Source of the DNA: an uncultured Bacilli bacterium
GTDB lineage: Bacteria; Bacillota_I; Bacilli_A; RF39; UBA660
Direction: 5' to 3'
Length of the DNA stretch: 33,337 bases
NCBI GenBank assembly: GCA_947629405.1
Contig: CANRDL010000012.1
Span: 1-33,337 of the forward strand
Shown: positions 1 through 7,483 of the stretch, piece after piece
Layout: each line of letters starts with the position of its first letter
Position numbering within the stretch: position 1 is the stretch's first letter
Translations under genes and position numbers: made by a program
Notes under the pieces: model-generated
What the model saw: only the letters and a program-made list of their open reading frames with translations
What the model was told of the DNA's origin: nothing
Databases searched by the model: none

Positions 1-206
1 ACATCTTCTCGAAATTCGCATTCAAAATCATCAAGAGCATGAGTCATTGGTTCAACTTTATCAATACCAGGAATTTTATTGACTAAATCTATATTTTTAT
101 CAATAATTTCAAATTCATCTAATACCATTTTATTTTCTTCTTCAGTAAGACCAATTAGAAGTTTATCAGCATAATCGTCTACCATTTCTTTTGTAAATTT
201 ACTCAT
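1..206 (-). CDS. gatC: GatC, amidotransferase subunit C (partial, 3' end outside window)
   Basis: Subunit C of the Asp-tRNA(Asn)/Glu-tRNA(Gln) amidotransferase, the small stabilising partner of GatA and GatB in indirect Asn/Gln-tRNA synthesis. The frame opens with ATG at 206, 8 nt after a GGAGGT ribosome site (220-215), and runs off the left edge after about 68 codons. The visible protein begins MSKFTKEMVDDYADKL and contains NKIPGIDKVEPMTHALDDF, which matches the GatC core (the usual V.P..H.L spacing). It overlaps the end of aspS by 8 bp, so translation is probably coupled. gatA and gatB would be expected just to the left (inference). Confidence 0.9.
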   Translation of the reverse strand, partial: MSKFTKEMVDDYADKLLIGLTEEENKMVLDEFEIIDKNIDLVNKIPGIDKVEPMTHALDDFECEFRED

Positions 207-1956
207 CTTTTTTTACCTCCACCTTTAAGCTAAGTTCATTTAGTTGTTCTTTACTTACTATACTTGGTGCCTCGCTCATTAAATCACTTGCTGTTTGAGT
301 TTTAGGAAAAGCAATTACATCTTTAATATTATCAGTGCCGGTAAGTAACATAGTAGCTCTTTCAAGACCCATAGCAAGTCCAGCATGCGGAGGAGCGCCA
401 AATTTAAAGGCATCAGTAAAGAAACCAAATTTTTCTTTAATTTGTTCTTTAGTTAAACCTAAAGCATCAAAAACAATATTTTGCATTTTAGGATCATGAA
501 TACGAACAGAGCCACCGCCAAGCTCATAACCATTTAATACTATATCATATGATACACTTAGACATTTTTCTTTATCTTTTAAATCTTCAATACTTGATGG
601 CATCGTAAATGGATGATGCATAGCTTTATATCTCTTATCAGTTTCAGAATATTCAAACATTGGAAAATCAGTAACCCATAAGAAATTATATTTATCTTTA
701 GCAATTAAATTTAATTCATTACCAATTTTTAATCTTAAAGCTCCTAAGGAAGAATAAACGATTTTTGGCTTAGCAACAACTATTAAAATAAGATCGTTAT
801 TATCAATATTAAATTTTTCTTTAATAGCCAATAATTTTTCATCTTCTAAATTTTTAGCGATAACTCCATTAAATTGATCATTATCATATTTTAACCAAGC
901 CATTCCTTTTGCACCGTAAATTTTGACAAATTCTATCATGTGTTCAATGTCACTTCGAGAATATTTATCACCATTATTTTTAACTATTAAACACTTGGCA
1001 ATTCCTCCATCTTTTATGCTTTCGGAAAAAACACGCATAGATGAATCTTTTAAAATGTCGGTAATATCATTTAAATATAATTCAAATCTTGTATCTGGTT
1101 TATCGGAACCATATTTATCCATAGCTTCATGCCAAGTTAGTCTTGGAAATTTATCAAGTTCAATATTTTTAACCTTTTTAACTACATATTTTAGCATTTC
1201 TTCAGTTAAATTCATTACATCTTCATCATTTGCAAAACTCATTTCCAAATCAATTTGGGTAAATTCTGGTTGACGATCAGCACGCAAATCTTCATCTCTA
1301 AAGCATTTAGCTATTTGATAATATTTTTCAAACCCTGAAACCATTAAAAGTTGTTTAAAGATTTGAGGACTTTGAGGAAGAGCGTAAAAAGATCCGGGAC
1401 TAATTCTAGATGGTACAATGTAATCTCTTGCTCCTTCTGGTGTTGACTTACATAAAATTGGTGTCTCAATTTCTAAAAAGTCTTTTTTATTTAGAAATTC
1501 ACGAACAGCAGCCGTTATTTGGTGACGAGTTATTATTGTATTTTGTAATTTGTTTTTTCGAAGCTCTAAATAACGATATTTAAGCCCAACTGCTTCATTT
1601 ACATCACTATCTTCATAAATATTAAATGGAACTGGTTCAGCTTCCGATAAAATATTTAAATTTTCTACCATCAATTCTACTTCACCAGTAGGAATTTTAG
1701 GATTAATCATTTCTTCATCTCTTTTTTGTAAAATTCCAGTTACTTCAATACAAAATTCATTACGCAAACTTTCAGCTTTTAAAAAGTCATCCTTTAAATA
1801 TTCACGATTAAATACAATTTGTAAAAATCCACTTCTATCGCGTAAATCAATAAATATTACACCGCCCATGTCGCGTCTTTTATTAACCCAACCATAAACA
1901 GTTATTTTATTTCCAACATCTTTTAATCTAAAATCTCCATTATTATATTTTTTCAT
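199..1956 (-). CDS. aspS: Aspartyl-tRNA synthetase
   Basis: Class IIb aminoacyl-tRNA synthetase charging tRNA-Asp, cytoplasmic. It has the N-terminal OB-fold anticodon-binding domain (GWVNKRRDMGGVIFIDLRDR), class II motif 2 (FRDEDLRADRQPEFTQID), a bacterial GAD-type insertion in the middle, and motif 3 (GLAMGLERATMLLTG) near the C-terminus. About 585 residues is the normal bacterial length. Two in-frame ATGs exist at 1962 and 1956; the AAAGGA ribosome site sits about 8 nt from the second but only 2-3 nt from the first, so 1956 is preferred. It starts 14 nt after hisS. The adjacent gatC suggests the enzyme may be non-discriminating and also make Asp-tRNA(Asn) for GatCAB (inference). Confidence 0.97.
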   Translation of the reverse strand: MKKYNNGDFRLKDVGNKITVYGWVNKRRDMGGVIFIDLRDRSGFLQIVFNREYLKDDFLKAESLRNEFCIEVTGILQKRDEEMINPKIPTGEVELMVENLNILSEAEPVPFNIYEDSDVNEAVGLKYRYLELRKNKLQNTIITRHQITAAVREFLNKKDFLEIETPILCKSTPEGARDYIVPSRISPGSFYALPQSPQIFKQLLMVSGFEKYYQIAKCFRDEDLRADRQPEFTQIDLEMSFANDEDVMNLTEEMLKYVVKKVKNIELDKFPRLTWHEAMDKYGSDKPDTRFELYLNDITDILKDSSMRVFSESIKDGGIAKCLIVKNNGDKYSRSDIEHMIEFVKIYGAKGMAWLKYDNDQFNGVIAKNLEDEKLLAIKEKFNIDNNDLILIVVAKPKIVYSSLGALRLKIGNELNLIAKDKYNFLWVTDFPMFEYSETDKRYKAMHHPFTMPSSIEDLKDKEKCLSVSYDIVLNGYELGGGSVRIHDPKMQNIVFDALGLTKEQIKEKFGFFTDAFKFGAPPHAGLAMGLERATMLLTGTDNIKDVIAFPKTQTASDLMSEAPSIVSKEQLNELSLKVEVKKDE

Positions 1957-1970
1957 TATCATTTTCCTTT

Positions 1971-3236
1971 CTAAATATGGGTATCTAAATATTCTACCAA
2001 ATCTAATTCTTTGATTTTTAATTCTTCTTTTGTAACATTATCTTTAATGGTAATTAAACTTTTTTTAAAGTCTTCAGAATTTAAAATAATTAAATATTTA
2101 GCTTTATATCTGTCCGCTTCTTTAAATTGCGCTTTTAAATTTTTATTTAAAGAATTTATTTCCGAACTAAAACCATTTAGTCTAAGTATCTGATTTAAAT
2201 AAATGGCTTTTTCTTTTTCTGTTTCATTGACATACATTATATATGCATCTATTTCATTTCTAATAGGAATATTTATCTCTTTTAATTTTAAAACAGAAAT
2301 TATCCTATCAACTCCTAAAGCAAATCCAACTGCGGAAGTTTCCGGACCACCTAAGGAATTTACTAAATTATTATATCTTCCACCAGCACCAATTACTTTT
2401 GAAGATCCTAATTCATTTGAGTTAACTTCAATTTCAAAAACTGTATCAGTATAATAATCAAGGCCTCTTACTAAATTTTCATCAATTTCATAATTTATTT
2501 CCAGTAAATCTAAATATTCTAATACTTTTTCTAAATGTTCTTTACTTTCTTTACTTAAATACTCTGATATTTTAGGAGCATTTTTTAATATATCTCCATC
2601 TTTATCTACTTTACAATCAAGTATTCTCAAAGGATTTTTTTCAAATCTTTCTTTACAGTCACTACATAAATCGTTTAGATGTGGTTTTAGATATTCTTTT
2701 AAGGCTTTTTTATAATTTTCACGAGATTCATTATCTCCAAGAGAATTAATTTTAACAATAGTATTTTCTATACCTAAAGAATTATAAATATTAATAGGAA
2801 GAGATATAACTTCTGCATCAATTAATGGATCATTTGATCCAAAAACTTCGACACCAATTTGGGTAAATTCACGAAGTCTTCCATTTTGAGGGCGCTCATA
2901 ACGATACATTGTACCATTATAATATAATTTTACAGGTTGAATTACATCAGCATACATTTTATTTTCAATAAAACTTCTAACAACTCCTGCTGTACCCTCA
3001 GGACGCAAAGTAATATTTCTATCTCCTCGGTCTTTAAAATCATATGTTTCTTTACGAACAATATCCGATGAATCTCCTACACCTCTATGAAACAATTCAC
3101 TAGATTCAAATATAGGTGTTCTAATATATTTATAATTATATTTTTCACAATAAGCATCAAATACATCGGAAATATACTTATAATATTCTGAATCAGTTTT
3201 GATAAAATCAACTGTACCTTTTGGTTTACTTATCAT
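1971..3236 (-). CDS. hisS: Histidyl-tRNA synthetase
   Basis: Class II synthetase charging tRNA-His. Visible signatures are motif 2 (YRYERPQNGRLREFTQIG), the HisRS-specific segment LVRGLDYYTDTVFEI, the glycine-rich GAGGRYNNLV and motif 3 (GFALGVDRI), followed by a C-terminal anticodon-binding domain. At 421 residues it is full length. ATG at 3236 lies 6 nt from a strong AAGGAGGAT ribosome site. It is the first gene of hisS-aspS-gatC and is preceded by a T-box leader and a sigma-A promoter, so expression probably responds to tRNA charging. Confidence 0.97.
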   Translation of the reverse strand: MISKPKGTVDFIKTDSEYYKYISDVFDAYCEKYNYKYIRTPIFESSELFHRGVGDSSDIVRKETYDFKDRGDRNITLRPEGTAGVVRSFIENKMYADVIQPVKLYYNGTMYRYERPQNGRLREFTQIGVEVFGSNDPLIDAEVISLPINIYNSLGIENTIVKINSLGDNESRENYKKALKEYLKPHLNDLCSDCKERFEKNPLRILDCKVDKDGDILKNAPKISEYLSKESKEHLEKVLEYLDLLEINYEIDENLVRGLDYYTDTVFEIEVNSNELGSSKVIGAGGRYNNLVNSLGGPETSAVGFALGVDRIISVLKLKEINIPIRNEIDAYIMYVNETEKEKAIYLNQILRLNGFSSEINSLNKNLKAQFKEADRYKAKYLIILNSEDFKKSLITIKDNVTKEELKIKELDLVEYLDTHI

Positions 3237-3256
3237 AATTATCCTCCTTAAAAATT

Positions 3257-3386
3257 AAAAAAGCCAAAAATATGTAGGGGCGAAAAAATTTCACGGTGCC
3301 ACCCTACTTTTTGGCTTAATCTTACTTTATCACATTTCTGCGTTCTACTTTTTATTTAAGGGCGTCACTCCTTAAGTAGAAATTAC
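3257..3386 (-). promoter_or_regulatory. Short T-box riboswitch leader of hisS-aspS
   Basis: Reading the minus strand, the T-box sequence AGGGTGGCACCGTG lies at 3305-3292. It is followed by an intrinsic terminator: the arm CCCUAC/UUUUUGGCUU side at 3317-3302 pairs with 3279-3261, then a T-run at 3262-3257. The T-box lies in the terminator loop and 5' arm, as in transcription-attenuating T-boxes. Upstream are a small CGCA-GAAA-UGUG hairpin (3342-3331, probable stem III) and a compact stem I: UUCUAC (3381-3376) with GUAGAA (3348-3343), enclosing UUAAGG/CCUUAA. Stem I is only about 40 nt, far shorter than the classical form. The specifier is not certain; GAC (Asp) occurs in the apical loop at 3366-3364. 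Confidence 0.85.
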
Positions 3387-3392
3387 AATCTT

Positions 3393-3422
3393 ATTTTAAC
3401 CTAAAATAGTTAATTTAGTCAA
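3393..3422 (-). promoter_or_regulatory. Sigma-A promoter of hisS-aspS
   Basis: TTGACT at 3422-3417 and TAAAAT at 3398-3393 are separated by 18 nt. The predicted start near 3386 falls only about five bases before the first helix of the T-box leader, which supports the leader being genuinely short. Confidence 0.7.
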
Positions 3423-3440
3423 GATAAAATTAGGATTTAT

Positions 3441-4103
3441 CTATATTCTATGTTTATTATAAATTTGCAATGATTTTTGATATGCTTTTTCATTATTTTG
3501 TAAAAAATATGGTTCTGATAAAATAACTTTATCAAGAATTTTAACATTATCGTCAAAGGATATTATTTTATAATTATCTGATTTCATAACATTACTATTT
3601 CTAAATCTTTTTTCTTCTTGTTGATCTTTAAAAATCAAGTATTTAATAAAACAGCCTTCTTTTTGACAAATATAAATTGTTTTAATTGAAATATCATATT
3701 TGTCTATATCTGCTAATTCAAAATTATATTTTTTTAAAAGATATAAGATAAATGGCTTTTTTTGTTTCAAATTTGTTTTTAAATTATAAAATCCTTCATC
3801 TAAACAAAATTTGATCCAGCTTGAAATTAATAATGAAGCAATGCCATTATTTCTAAATTCTTCTTTTACTCCAATGCCAATAAATTTACTTTCATTAAGA
3901 TTACTATTTAAATAAAAATATATATAACCTTGATTAATAATTTGCCCATTTTTTATAATGTTTAATCTTATATAATATCTATCATTTAAATCGCTATTAC
4001 AAATAGATTTTGCTAAAGTAATTTGTTGGTTATATTCCTGTGTTCCAATATCACTACTTAATAATATATTTTTTTTATATGGTAAAGTTTCAATTAAGCT
4101 CAT
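3441..4103 (-). CDS. GNAT-family N-acetyltransferase
   Basis: Probable acyl-CoA-dependent N-acetyltransferase of unknown substrate. Residues around 75-110 carry the GNAT core: a beta strand FIGIGVKEEFRNNGIASLLISSWIK split as FIGIGV, the pyrophosphate loop EFRNNGIASLL (R/Q-x-x-G-x-G/A type) and the following helix. The C-terminal third (residues about 140-220) has two cysteines and no family I recognise. At 220 residues it is somewhat longer than a single GNAT domain. ATG at 4103 follows AAGGGAT. It is monocistronic as far as I can see, lying just upstream of the hisS promoter. Confidence 0.75.
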   Translation of the reverse strand: MSLIETLPYKKNILLSSDIGTQEYNQQITLAKSICNSDLNDRYYIRLNIIKNGQIINQGYIYFYLNSNLNESKFIGIGVKEEFRNNGIASLLISSWIKFCLDEGFYNLKTNLKQKKPFILYLLKKYNFELADIDKYDISIKTIYICQKEGCFIKYLIFKDQQEEKRFRNSNVMKSDNYKIISFDDNVKILDKVILSEPYFLQNNEKAYQKSLQIYNKHRI

Positions 4104-4188
4104 AAAATCCCTTCATTTTTTATTTAATAATTATTCAAAATTTTTAATATATTACCATAATTAAGCAAATATTACAAATTTATTTATA

Positions 4189-4210
4189 TAAAAAAAGACT
4201 TTTATAGTCT
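4189..4210 (-). terminator. Weak intrinsic terminator after the SDR gene
   Basis: On the minus strand AGACT-ATAAA-AGTCT (4210-4196) is followed by seven T residues (4195-4189). The stem is only 5 bp. Confidence 0.5.
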
Positions 4211-4221
4211 ATGAAATTTTA

Positions 4222-5013
4222 TTAATTAACACCAACACTAATTGTTTCTGGTAATGTTGAACCACCATCAATTACAAATTCTCTTCCAGTTATATATGAA
4301 GATGCATCACTAGCTAAAAATGCGGCTAAATTACCAAGTTCATATATTGTTCCAAGTCTTCCCATAGGAATAGCATCCGCAATACCTTTAATAACATTGC
4401 TAGGATTTTTAGCATCAGTTTCTTTAGCAATACCGTCTACCATAGGAGTTTTAATATATCCAGGACAAATAGCATTTACAGTTATATTATTTTTTACAAC
4501 TTCAACCGCTAATGATTTAGTAAAACCAATTATAGCTGCTTTAGTTGTTGCATAAGCAACTTCGCCAGGATCAGCAACCATTAATCCCGTTACACTAGAT
4601 AAATTAATAATTTTACCATAGTTATTTTTTATCATATAAGGAAGAACTGCTTTAGTAACATTCCAAGTTCCAACAATATTTACATTGAAATGAAAATCTC
4701 TAATTTTATCACTCATTTTTACAAAAGGAACTAACTTAGCAACTCCGGCATTATTTACTAATATATCAATTCTTTTGTTTTTGCTAATTATATCCTTTAT
4801 ACATTTATCTACTAATTCTTTATTTGTTATATCAATATTATAACCAGTTACATTATATCCTTTTTTTCTTAATTCAATAATAGTATTTTTAAGTTCTTTA
4901 GAAACATCTAAAATAAACACTTTAGCCTTTAAGTTTCCAAATACTTCAGCAACTCCTTTGCCATTTCCCATTGCCCCGCCAGTTATTACAGCAATTTTTC
5001 CTTCTAAATTCAT
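4222..5013 (-). CDS. ucpA: UcpA-like short-chain dehydrogenase/reductase
   Basis: Classical SDR oxidoreductase, NAD(P)-dependent, substrate unknown. Cofactor motif TGGAMGNG (residues 11-18, TGxxxGxG), NNAG at 87-90, and catalytic Ser140, Tyr154 and Lys158 (SSVTG ... YATTK) are all present. The protein resembles the enterobacterial oxidoreductase UcpA unusually well along its length: DFHFNVNIVGTWNVTKAVLP, VADPGE.AYA, AICPGY..TPM and the C-terminus GGSTLPETISVGVN. That tail is distinctive, so the symbol is given as a family resemblance, not a proven function. 263 residues is normal. ATG at 5013 follows GAAAGG; the gene lies 27 nt behind the lipoprotein gene and probably shares its transcript. 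Confidence 0.85.
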   Translation of the reverse strand: MNLEGKIAVITGGAMGNGKGVAEVFGNLKAKVFILDVSKELKNTIIELRKKGYNVTGYNIDITNKELVDKCIKDIISKNKRIDILVNNAGVAKLVPFVKMSDKIRDFHFNVNIVGTWNVTKAVLPYMIKNNYGKIINLSSVTGLMVADPGEVAYATTKAAIIGFTKSLAVEVVKNNITVNAICPGYIKTPMVDGIAKETDAKNPSNVIKGIADAIPMGRLGTIYELGNLAAFLASDASSYITGREFVIDGGSTLPETISVGVN

Positions 5014-5040
5014 ATTATCAACCTTTCTAATTTTTAATTA

Positions 5041-5553
5041 CTAATATGGCTCAACACTTAAAACTATCTCGTCATGATAAATAATTGATGATGGATCACC
5101 TTTTTGCCAATCTTCATATCCACATGAAATAATTACATCCAGAATTTCATTATATTCCTCAGGATAATCAATATCTCTAAAGTTGGAAATTATATCATCT
5201 TCATATTTAAGATAAACAGGCAAATCCTCATGATCATTTACTACTAATTTTATAGCTGATTTGTTTTTATAAGTAGTAAGCTCATAAGTACCTTCAAAAT
5301 GTTTGTATCCTGAACAGAAATTTGTTTGTTTGAAAAAAGTTTTGTCTTTTTTAAATGTAAAATAATCATCATAGCCAGTAATACCACTACCGCTAGCAAA
5401 ATATGTTCCATCTAAATATTTTGTTTCTTCTTGATTAGTTATTTCTTTTGTTTGAGATTTTTTTTGACTAGATTTATTTTCAGTTTCTTTTTTATTTAAA
5501 CCACAACCAGTTAAGCATAAAAATATTAATAATAAACATAATATTTTTTTCAT
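5041..5553 (-). CDS. Small lipoprotein, function unknown
   Basis: A 170-residue secreted lipoprotein. The N-terminus MKKILCLLLIFLCLTGC is a type II signal peptide with lipobox LTGC, so Cys17 should be lipidated and anchor the protein to the outer face of the membrane. A Lys/Glu/Gln/Thr-rich linker follows (about 19-45), then a globular part rich in aromatic and acidic residues (FTFKKDKTFF, FEGTYELT), reminiscent of small beta-barrel lipoproteins, but I cannot assign a family. Four further cysteines are few enough that a disulfide is possible. Ribosome site GGAAGGAAG precedes ATG 5553. Likely co-transcribed with the downstream SDR gene. Confidence 0.75.
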   Translation of the reverse strand: MKKILCLLLIFLCLTGCGLNKKETENKSSQKKSQTKEITNQEETKYLDGTYFASGSGITGYDDYFTFKKDKTFFKQTNFCSGYKHFEGTYELTTYKNKSAIKLVVNDHEDLPVYLKYEDDIISNFRDIDYPEEYNEILDVIISCGYEDWQKGDPSSIIYHDEIVLSVEPY

Positions 5554-5581
5554 ATTTTAACTTCCTTCCATCCTCAGTTTA

Positions 5582-5590
5582 ATTATAACA
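5582..5590 (-). promoter_or_regulatory. Extended -10 promoter of the lipoprotein-SDR unit
   Basis: TGTTATAAT (5590-5582) is an extended -10 on the minus strand, about 30 nt before ATG 5553. No good -35 is visible. Confidence 0.5.
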
Positions 5591-5617
5591 TAATCTTAAA
5601 GTTATTTATAAAATAAT

Positions 5618-5646
5618 TTGTAAATTTTCAAAAAAAATGCTATAAT
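5618..5646 (+). promoter_or_regulatory. Promoter of tRNA-Lys
   Basis: TTGTAA (5618-5623), 17 nt, then TATAAT (5641-5646) with an upstream TGC giving an extended -10. The tRNA begins 11 nt later. Confidence 0.75.
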
Positions 5647-5657
5647 CGTTTTGTGAT

Positions 5658-5733
5658 GTCTCCTTAGCTCAGTTGGTAGAGCAACTGACTCTTAATCAGT
5701 GGGTCTAGGGTTCGAATCCCTAAGGGGACACCA
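5658..5733 (+). tRNA. tRNA-Lys (anticodon CTT)
   Basis: A 76-nt cloverleaf. Acceptor GTCTCCT pairs with AGGGGAC (one G-T). The D-arm is TAGCTCAGTTGGTAGAGC, the anticodon stem ACTGA/TCAGT encloses the loop CTCTTAA (anticodon CTT), and the T-arm contains GGTTCGAATCC. Discriminator A and CCA (5731-5733) are encoded. It stands alone between its own promoter and terminator. Confidence 0.97.
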
Positions 5734-5748
5734 AATGAATTTTTAAAG

Positions 5749-5777
5749 ACTAGTAAATAATAGTTGCTAGTTTTTTA
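5749..5777 (+). terminator. Terminator of tRNA-Lys
   Basis: ACTAG (5749-5753) and CTAGT (5767-5771) form a stem with a long loop, followed by a run of T. Confidence 0.65.
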
Positions 5778-5816
5778 TTTTAATTATTTTTTTAAAATTT
5801 TTGTGTTTTTGGAAAT

Positions 5817-5852
5817 AAAAAAGTATATAAGCAAGTTTGTTTATATACTTTT
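5817..5852 (-). terminator. Terminator of the zinc-ribbon operon
   Basis: A 12-bp perfect stem (5852-5841 with 5830-5819) and a 10-nt loop, followed by T residues on the minus strand. The TAA stop of the last gene (5853-5851) is partly inside the stem. The hairpin could also work on the plus strand, though its plus-strand T-run is short. Confidence 0.8.
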
Positions 5853-6366
5853 AATTATATATATGTAAATATACATCATTTTTTAATTTGCAATAATAAT
5901 ATTCCGCAGTAACTATTCCATATTTTTCACTTTTTATTGTTATTGTTTGTCTACCGGATATACAATTTCCTCCAGAAATAATGTCATTAAAATTTATATC
6001 TTCCCCATATATTAACTCAAGTCTGGATAATTGACTTATAGTTGTTGCTGTTTCATCAATTTTAGGTTTTGTTTTAAAACTAAAGACAATTATTATAATT
6101 AAAATTATTAAAATAATTCCAATTATAATACCAATTTTTTTATGTTTTTTATTATTTATTATACTATTTTTGGATTTTTTACTTGTATCATTTTTAGTGG
6201 TAGATATTGGAAAACCACAATTTTTGCAATACTCATCATTTAAGTTTATTTCTTTGCCACATTCTTTGCAAAATAATTTCTTTTCAACAGGGCACCCACA
6301 TTTAGGACATATTGTTGCTTTATCACTGATTTTATTTTTACATTCACTACATTTTATTAAAGCCAT
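5851..6366 (-). CDS. Double zinc-ribbon, single-span membrane protein, unknown function
   Basis: A 171-residue protein with two N-terminal zinc ribbons: Cys6/Cys9/Cys20/Cys23 and Cys33/Cys36/Cys47/Cys50. A Lys/Asn/Ser-rich linker (about 53-76) leads to one strongly hydrophobic span (about 78-97, IIIGIILIILIIIIVF) and an extracytoplasmic tail of about 75 residues with two cysteines (GGNCISG and YYYCKL). The ribbons should be cytoplasmic and the tail outside (inference from positive charges before the span). ATG at 6366 overlaps the stop of the upstream gene by 1 bp (TAATG) with GGTGGGGA as ribosome site. The first 23 residues are paralogous to those of the upstream protein. Function unknown. 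Confidence 0.8.
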   Translation of the reverse strand: MALIKCSECKNKISDKATICPKCGCPVEKKLFCKECGKEINLNDEYCKNCGFPISTTKNDTSKKSKNSIINNKKHKKIGIIIGIILIILIIIIVFSFKTKPKIDETATTISQLSRLELIYGEDINFNDIISGGNCISGRQTITIKSEKYGIVTAEYYYCKLKNDVYLHIYN

Positions 6367-6866
6367 TATTCCCCACCTAAACTTATTATAATAGCTATTA
6401 AAAAGCCAATTATTGGAGCAACTATTTGAGTTACTATTTTTATATTTGTTGGTACATCTTTATCTTTCCATATTTTTTTATAGATAAATGGGTAAAAAGG
6501 TATTCCAATTAATAAATAACTAATTCCAAATAAAAATTTTCCACCTGTTAAACAAATAAGAGCACCAAATGAGAAAATAATAGCAACAATATATCTTATT
6601 ATATTTATAAATATTATAAAATAGTTTTTCTTTTCTTTTGGGGCTTTTTTCTTTTCAATTTCTATTTCTTTTTCTAAGTTTTCAATTTTAGTTTGTTCTA
6701 ACTTTTTCTTCAATTCTTTTATTTTTTCGCTGTCTTCTTCTACACCATTTTTTTCTTCTTTTATTGTTTTTTTATTGTTTAAAAAATCAGTTGTTCCACA
6801 ATGAACGCATTTACTTGCTTTATCACTGATTTCTTTACCACAATTAGCACATTTAATTAAAGCCAT
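6366..6866 (-). CDS. Zinc-ribbon, coiled-coil, multi-span membrane protein, unknown function
   Basis: A 166-residue protein built from an N-terminal zinc ribbon (Cys6, Cys9, Cys20, Cys23; MALIKCANCGKEISDKASKC), a highly charged Lys/Glu coiled coil (about 35-78), and three hydrophobic segments (about 82-107, 108-130 and 145-163). It shares the MALIKC..C..xISDKA..C start with the next protein, and 18 bases within that start are identical between the two genes, indicating an old duplication. ATG 6866 has AGGAGTG upstream; that ribosome site overlaps the TAG stop of the preceding gene. No enzymatic motif is visible. Confidence 0.8.
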   Translation of the reverse strand: MALIKCANCGKEISDKASKCVHCGTTDFLNNKKTIKEEKNGVEEDSEKIKELKKKLEQTKIENLEKEIEIEKKKAPKEKKNYFIIFINIIRYIVAIIFSFGALICLTGGKFLFGISYLLIGIPFYPFIYKKIWKDKDVPTNIKIVTQIVAPIIGFLIAIIISLGGE

Positions 6867-6878
6867 AATATCACACTC

Positions 6879-7274
6879 CTAAACATAACTATAAAGTAAA
6901 ATAAATGCTATTGGTAAAATAACTTGTAGCCATTTTGGTACATTAAAGTTAAATAGTTTTTTAATAAATCTGTATGTTATTGGTAATATTGCAATAAAAC
7001 CTAAAAGTCCAATTAAACCATTTAAAATTGTTTTACTTCCTAAAATTGTTACAGACATACCACTTGCCATTATAAATCTTAAAAAAGACAGCCAAAAATT
7101 ATTATTATAATCTTTCATAGCTTTTAGTTCTTTATCAGCAAATATAAAAGTAATAATAGCACCAAATACAAAAACAATTAACATAATAGGTACATTAGGT
7201 AACAAGGTTAATGGAATAAAAAATAATGTAAGACCACCAACTATACTTAATAAGATTTTTTTAAAGATATTCAT
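6879..7274 (-). CDS. Small multi-span membrane protein, unknown function
   Basis: A 131-residue, very hydrophobic protein with about four membrane segments (roughly 7-28, 31-47, 62-98 and 112-131), and a short charged loop ADKELKAMKDYNNNF between the second and third. I do not recognise a family. It is the first gene of a three-gene operon with the two zinc-ribbon membrane proteins (12 nt then a 1-bp overlap). ATG 7274 follows AAAGGAG, and an extended -10 promoter lies about 27 nt upstream. Confidence 0.75.
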   Translation of the reverse strand: MNIFKKILLSIVGGLTLFFIPLTLLPNVPIMLIVFVFGAIITFIFADKELKAMKDYNNNFWLSFLRFIMASGMSVTILGSKTILNGLIGLLGFIAILPITYRFIKKLFNFNVPKWLQVILPIAFILLYSYV

Positions 7275-7300
7275 ACAACCTACTCCTTTCTTATACTAAT

Positions 7301-7309
7301 ATTATATCA
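7301..7309 (-). promoter_or_regulatory. Extended -10 promoter of the zinc-ribbon operon
   Basis: TGATATAAT (7309-7301) on the minus strand; the -35 region is poor. Predicted start about 7294, some 20 nt before the ATG. Confidence 0.6.
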
Positions 7310-7426
7310 TAGTTTAATAATTTCCATATTTTTTTTAAATGTTTCTTATTTTTCTATATATAACCGAATATTTAATTCTTTTTTAATATCTTTTGAAAGT
7401 TATACATGATAAATATAGACTTTTTA

Positions 7427-7454
7427 TTGCAATTAAAAATAATAGATGTATAAT
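7427..7454 (+). promoter_or_regulatory. Probable promoter of the 7484 gene
   Basis: TTGCAA (7427-7432), 16 nt, TATAAT (7449-7454). Predicted start about 7461, giving a leader of about 23 nt with AAAGAGG. Confidence 0.55.
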
Positions 7455-7483
7455 ATATTAAACTTTAATAAAAGAGGTTGTTT

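Noticed and set aside
923-1273. 116-codon open frame antisense to aspS
   Set aside because: It lies wholly inside the well-conserved aspS and has no ribosome site. Other antisense frames inside hisS, rel, dnaJ, ftsW and rplI were rejected for the same reason.
3424-3445. AGATAAA...TTTATCT hairpin at the 3' end of the GNAT gene as a terminator
   Set aside because: It has no T-run, and its 3' arm merges with the hisS -35; probably chance in AT-rich sequence.
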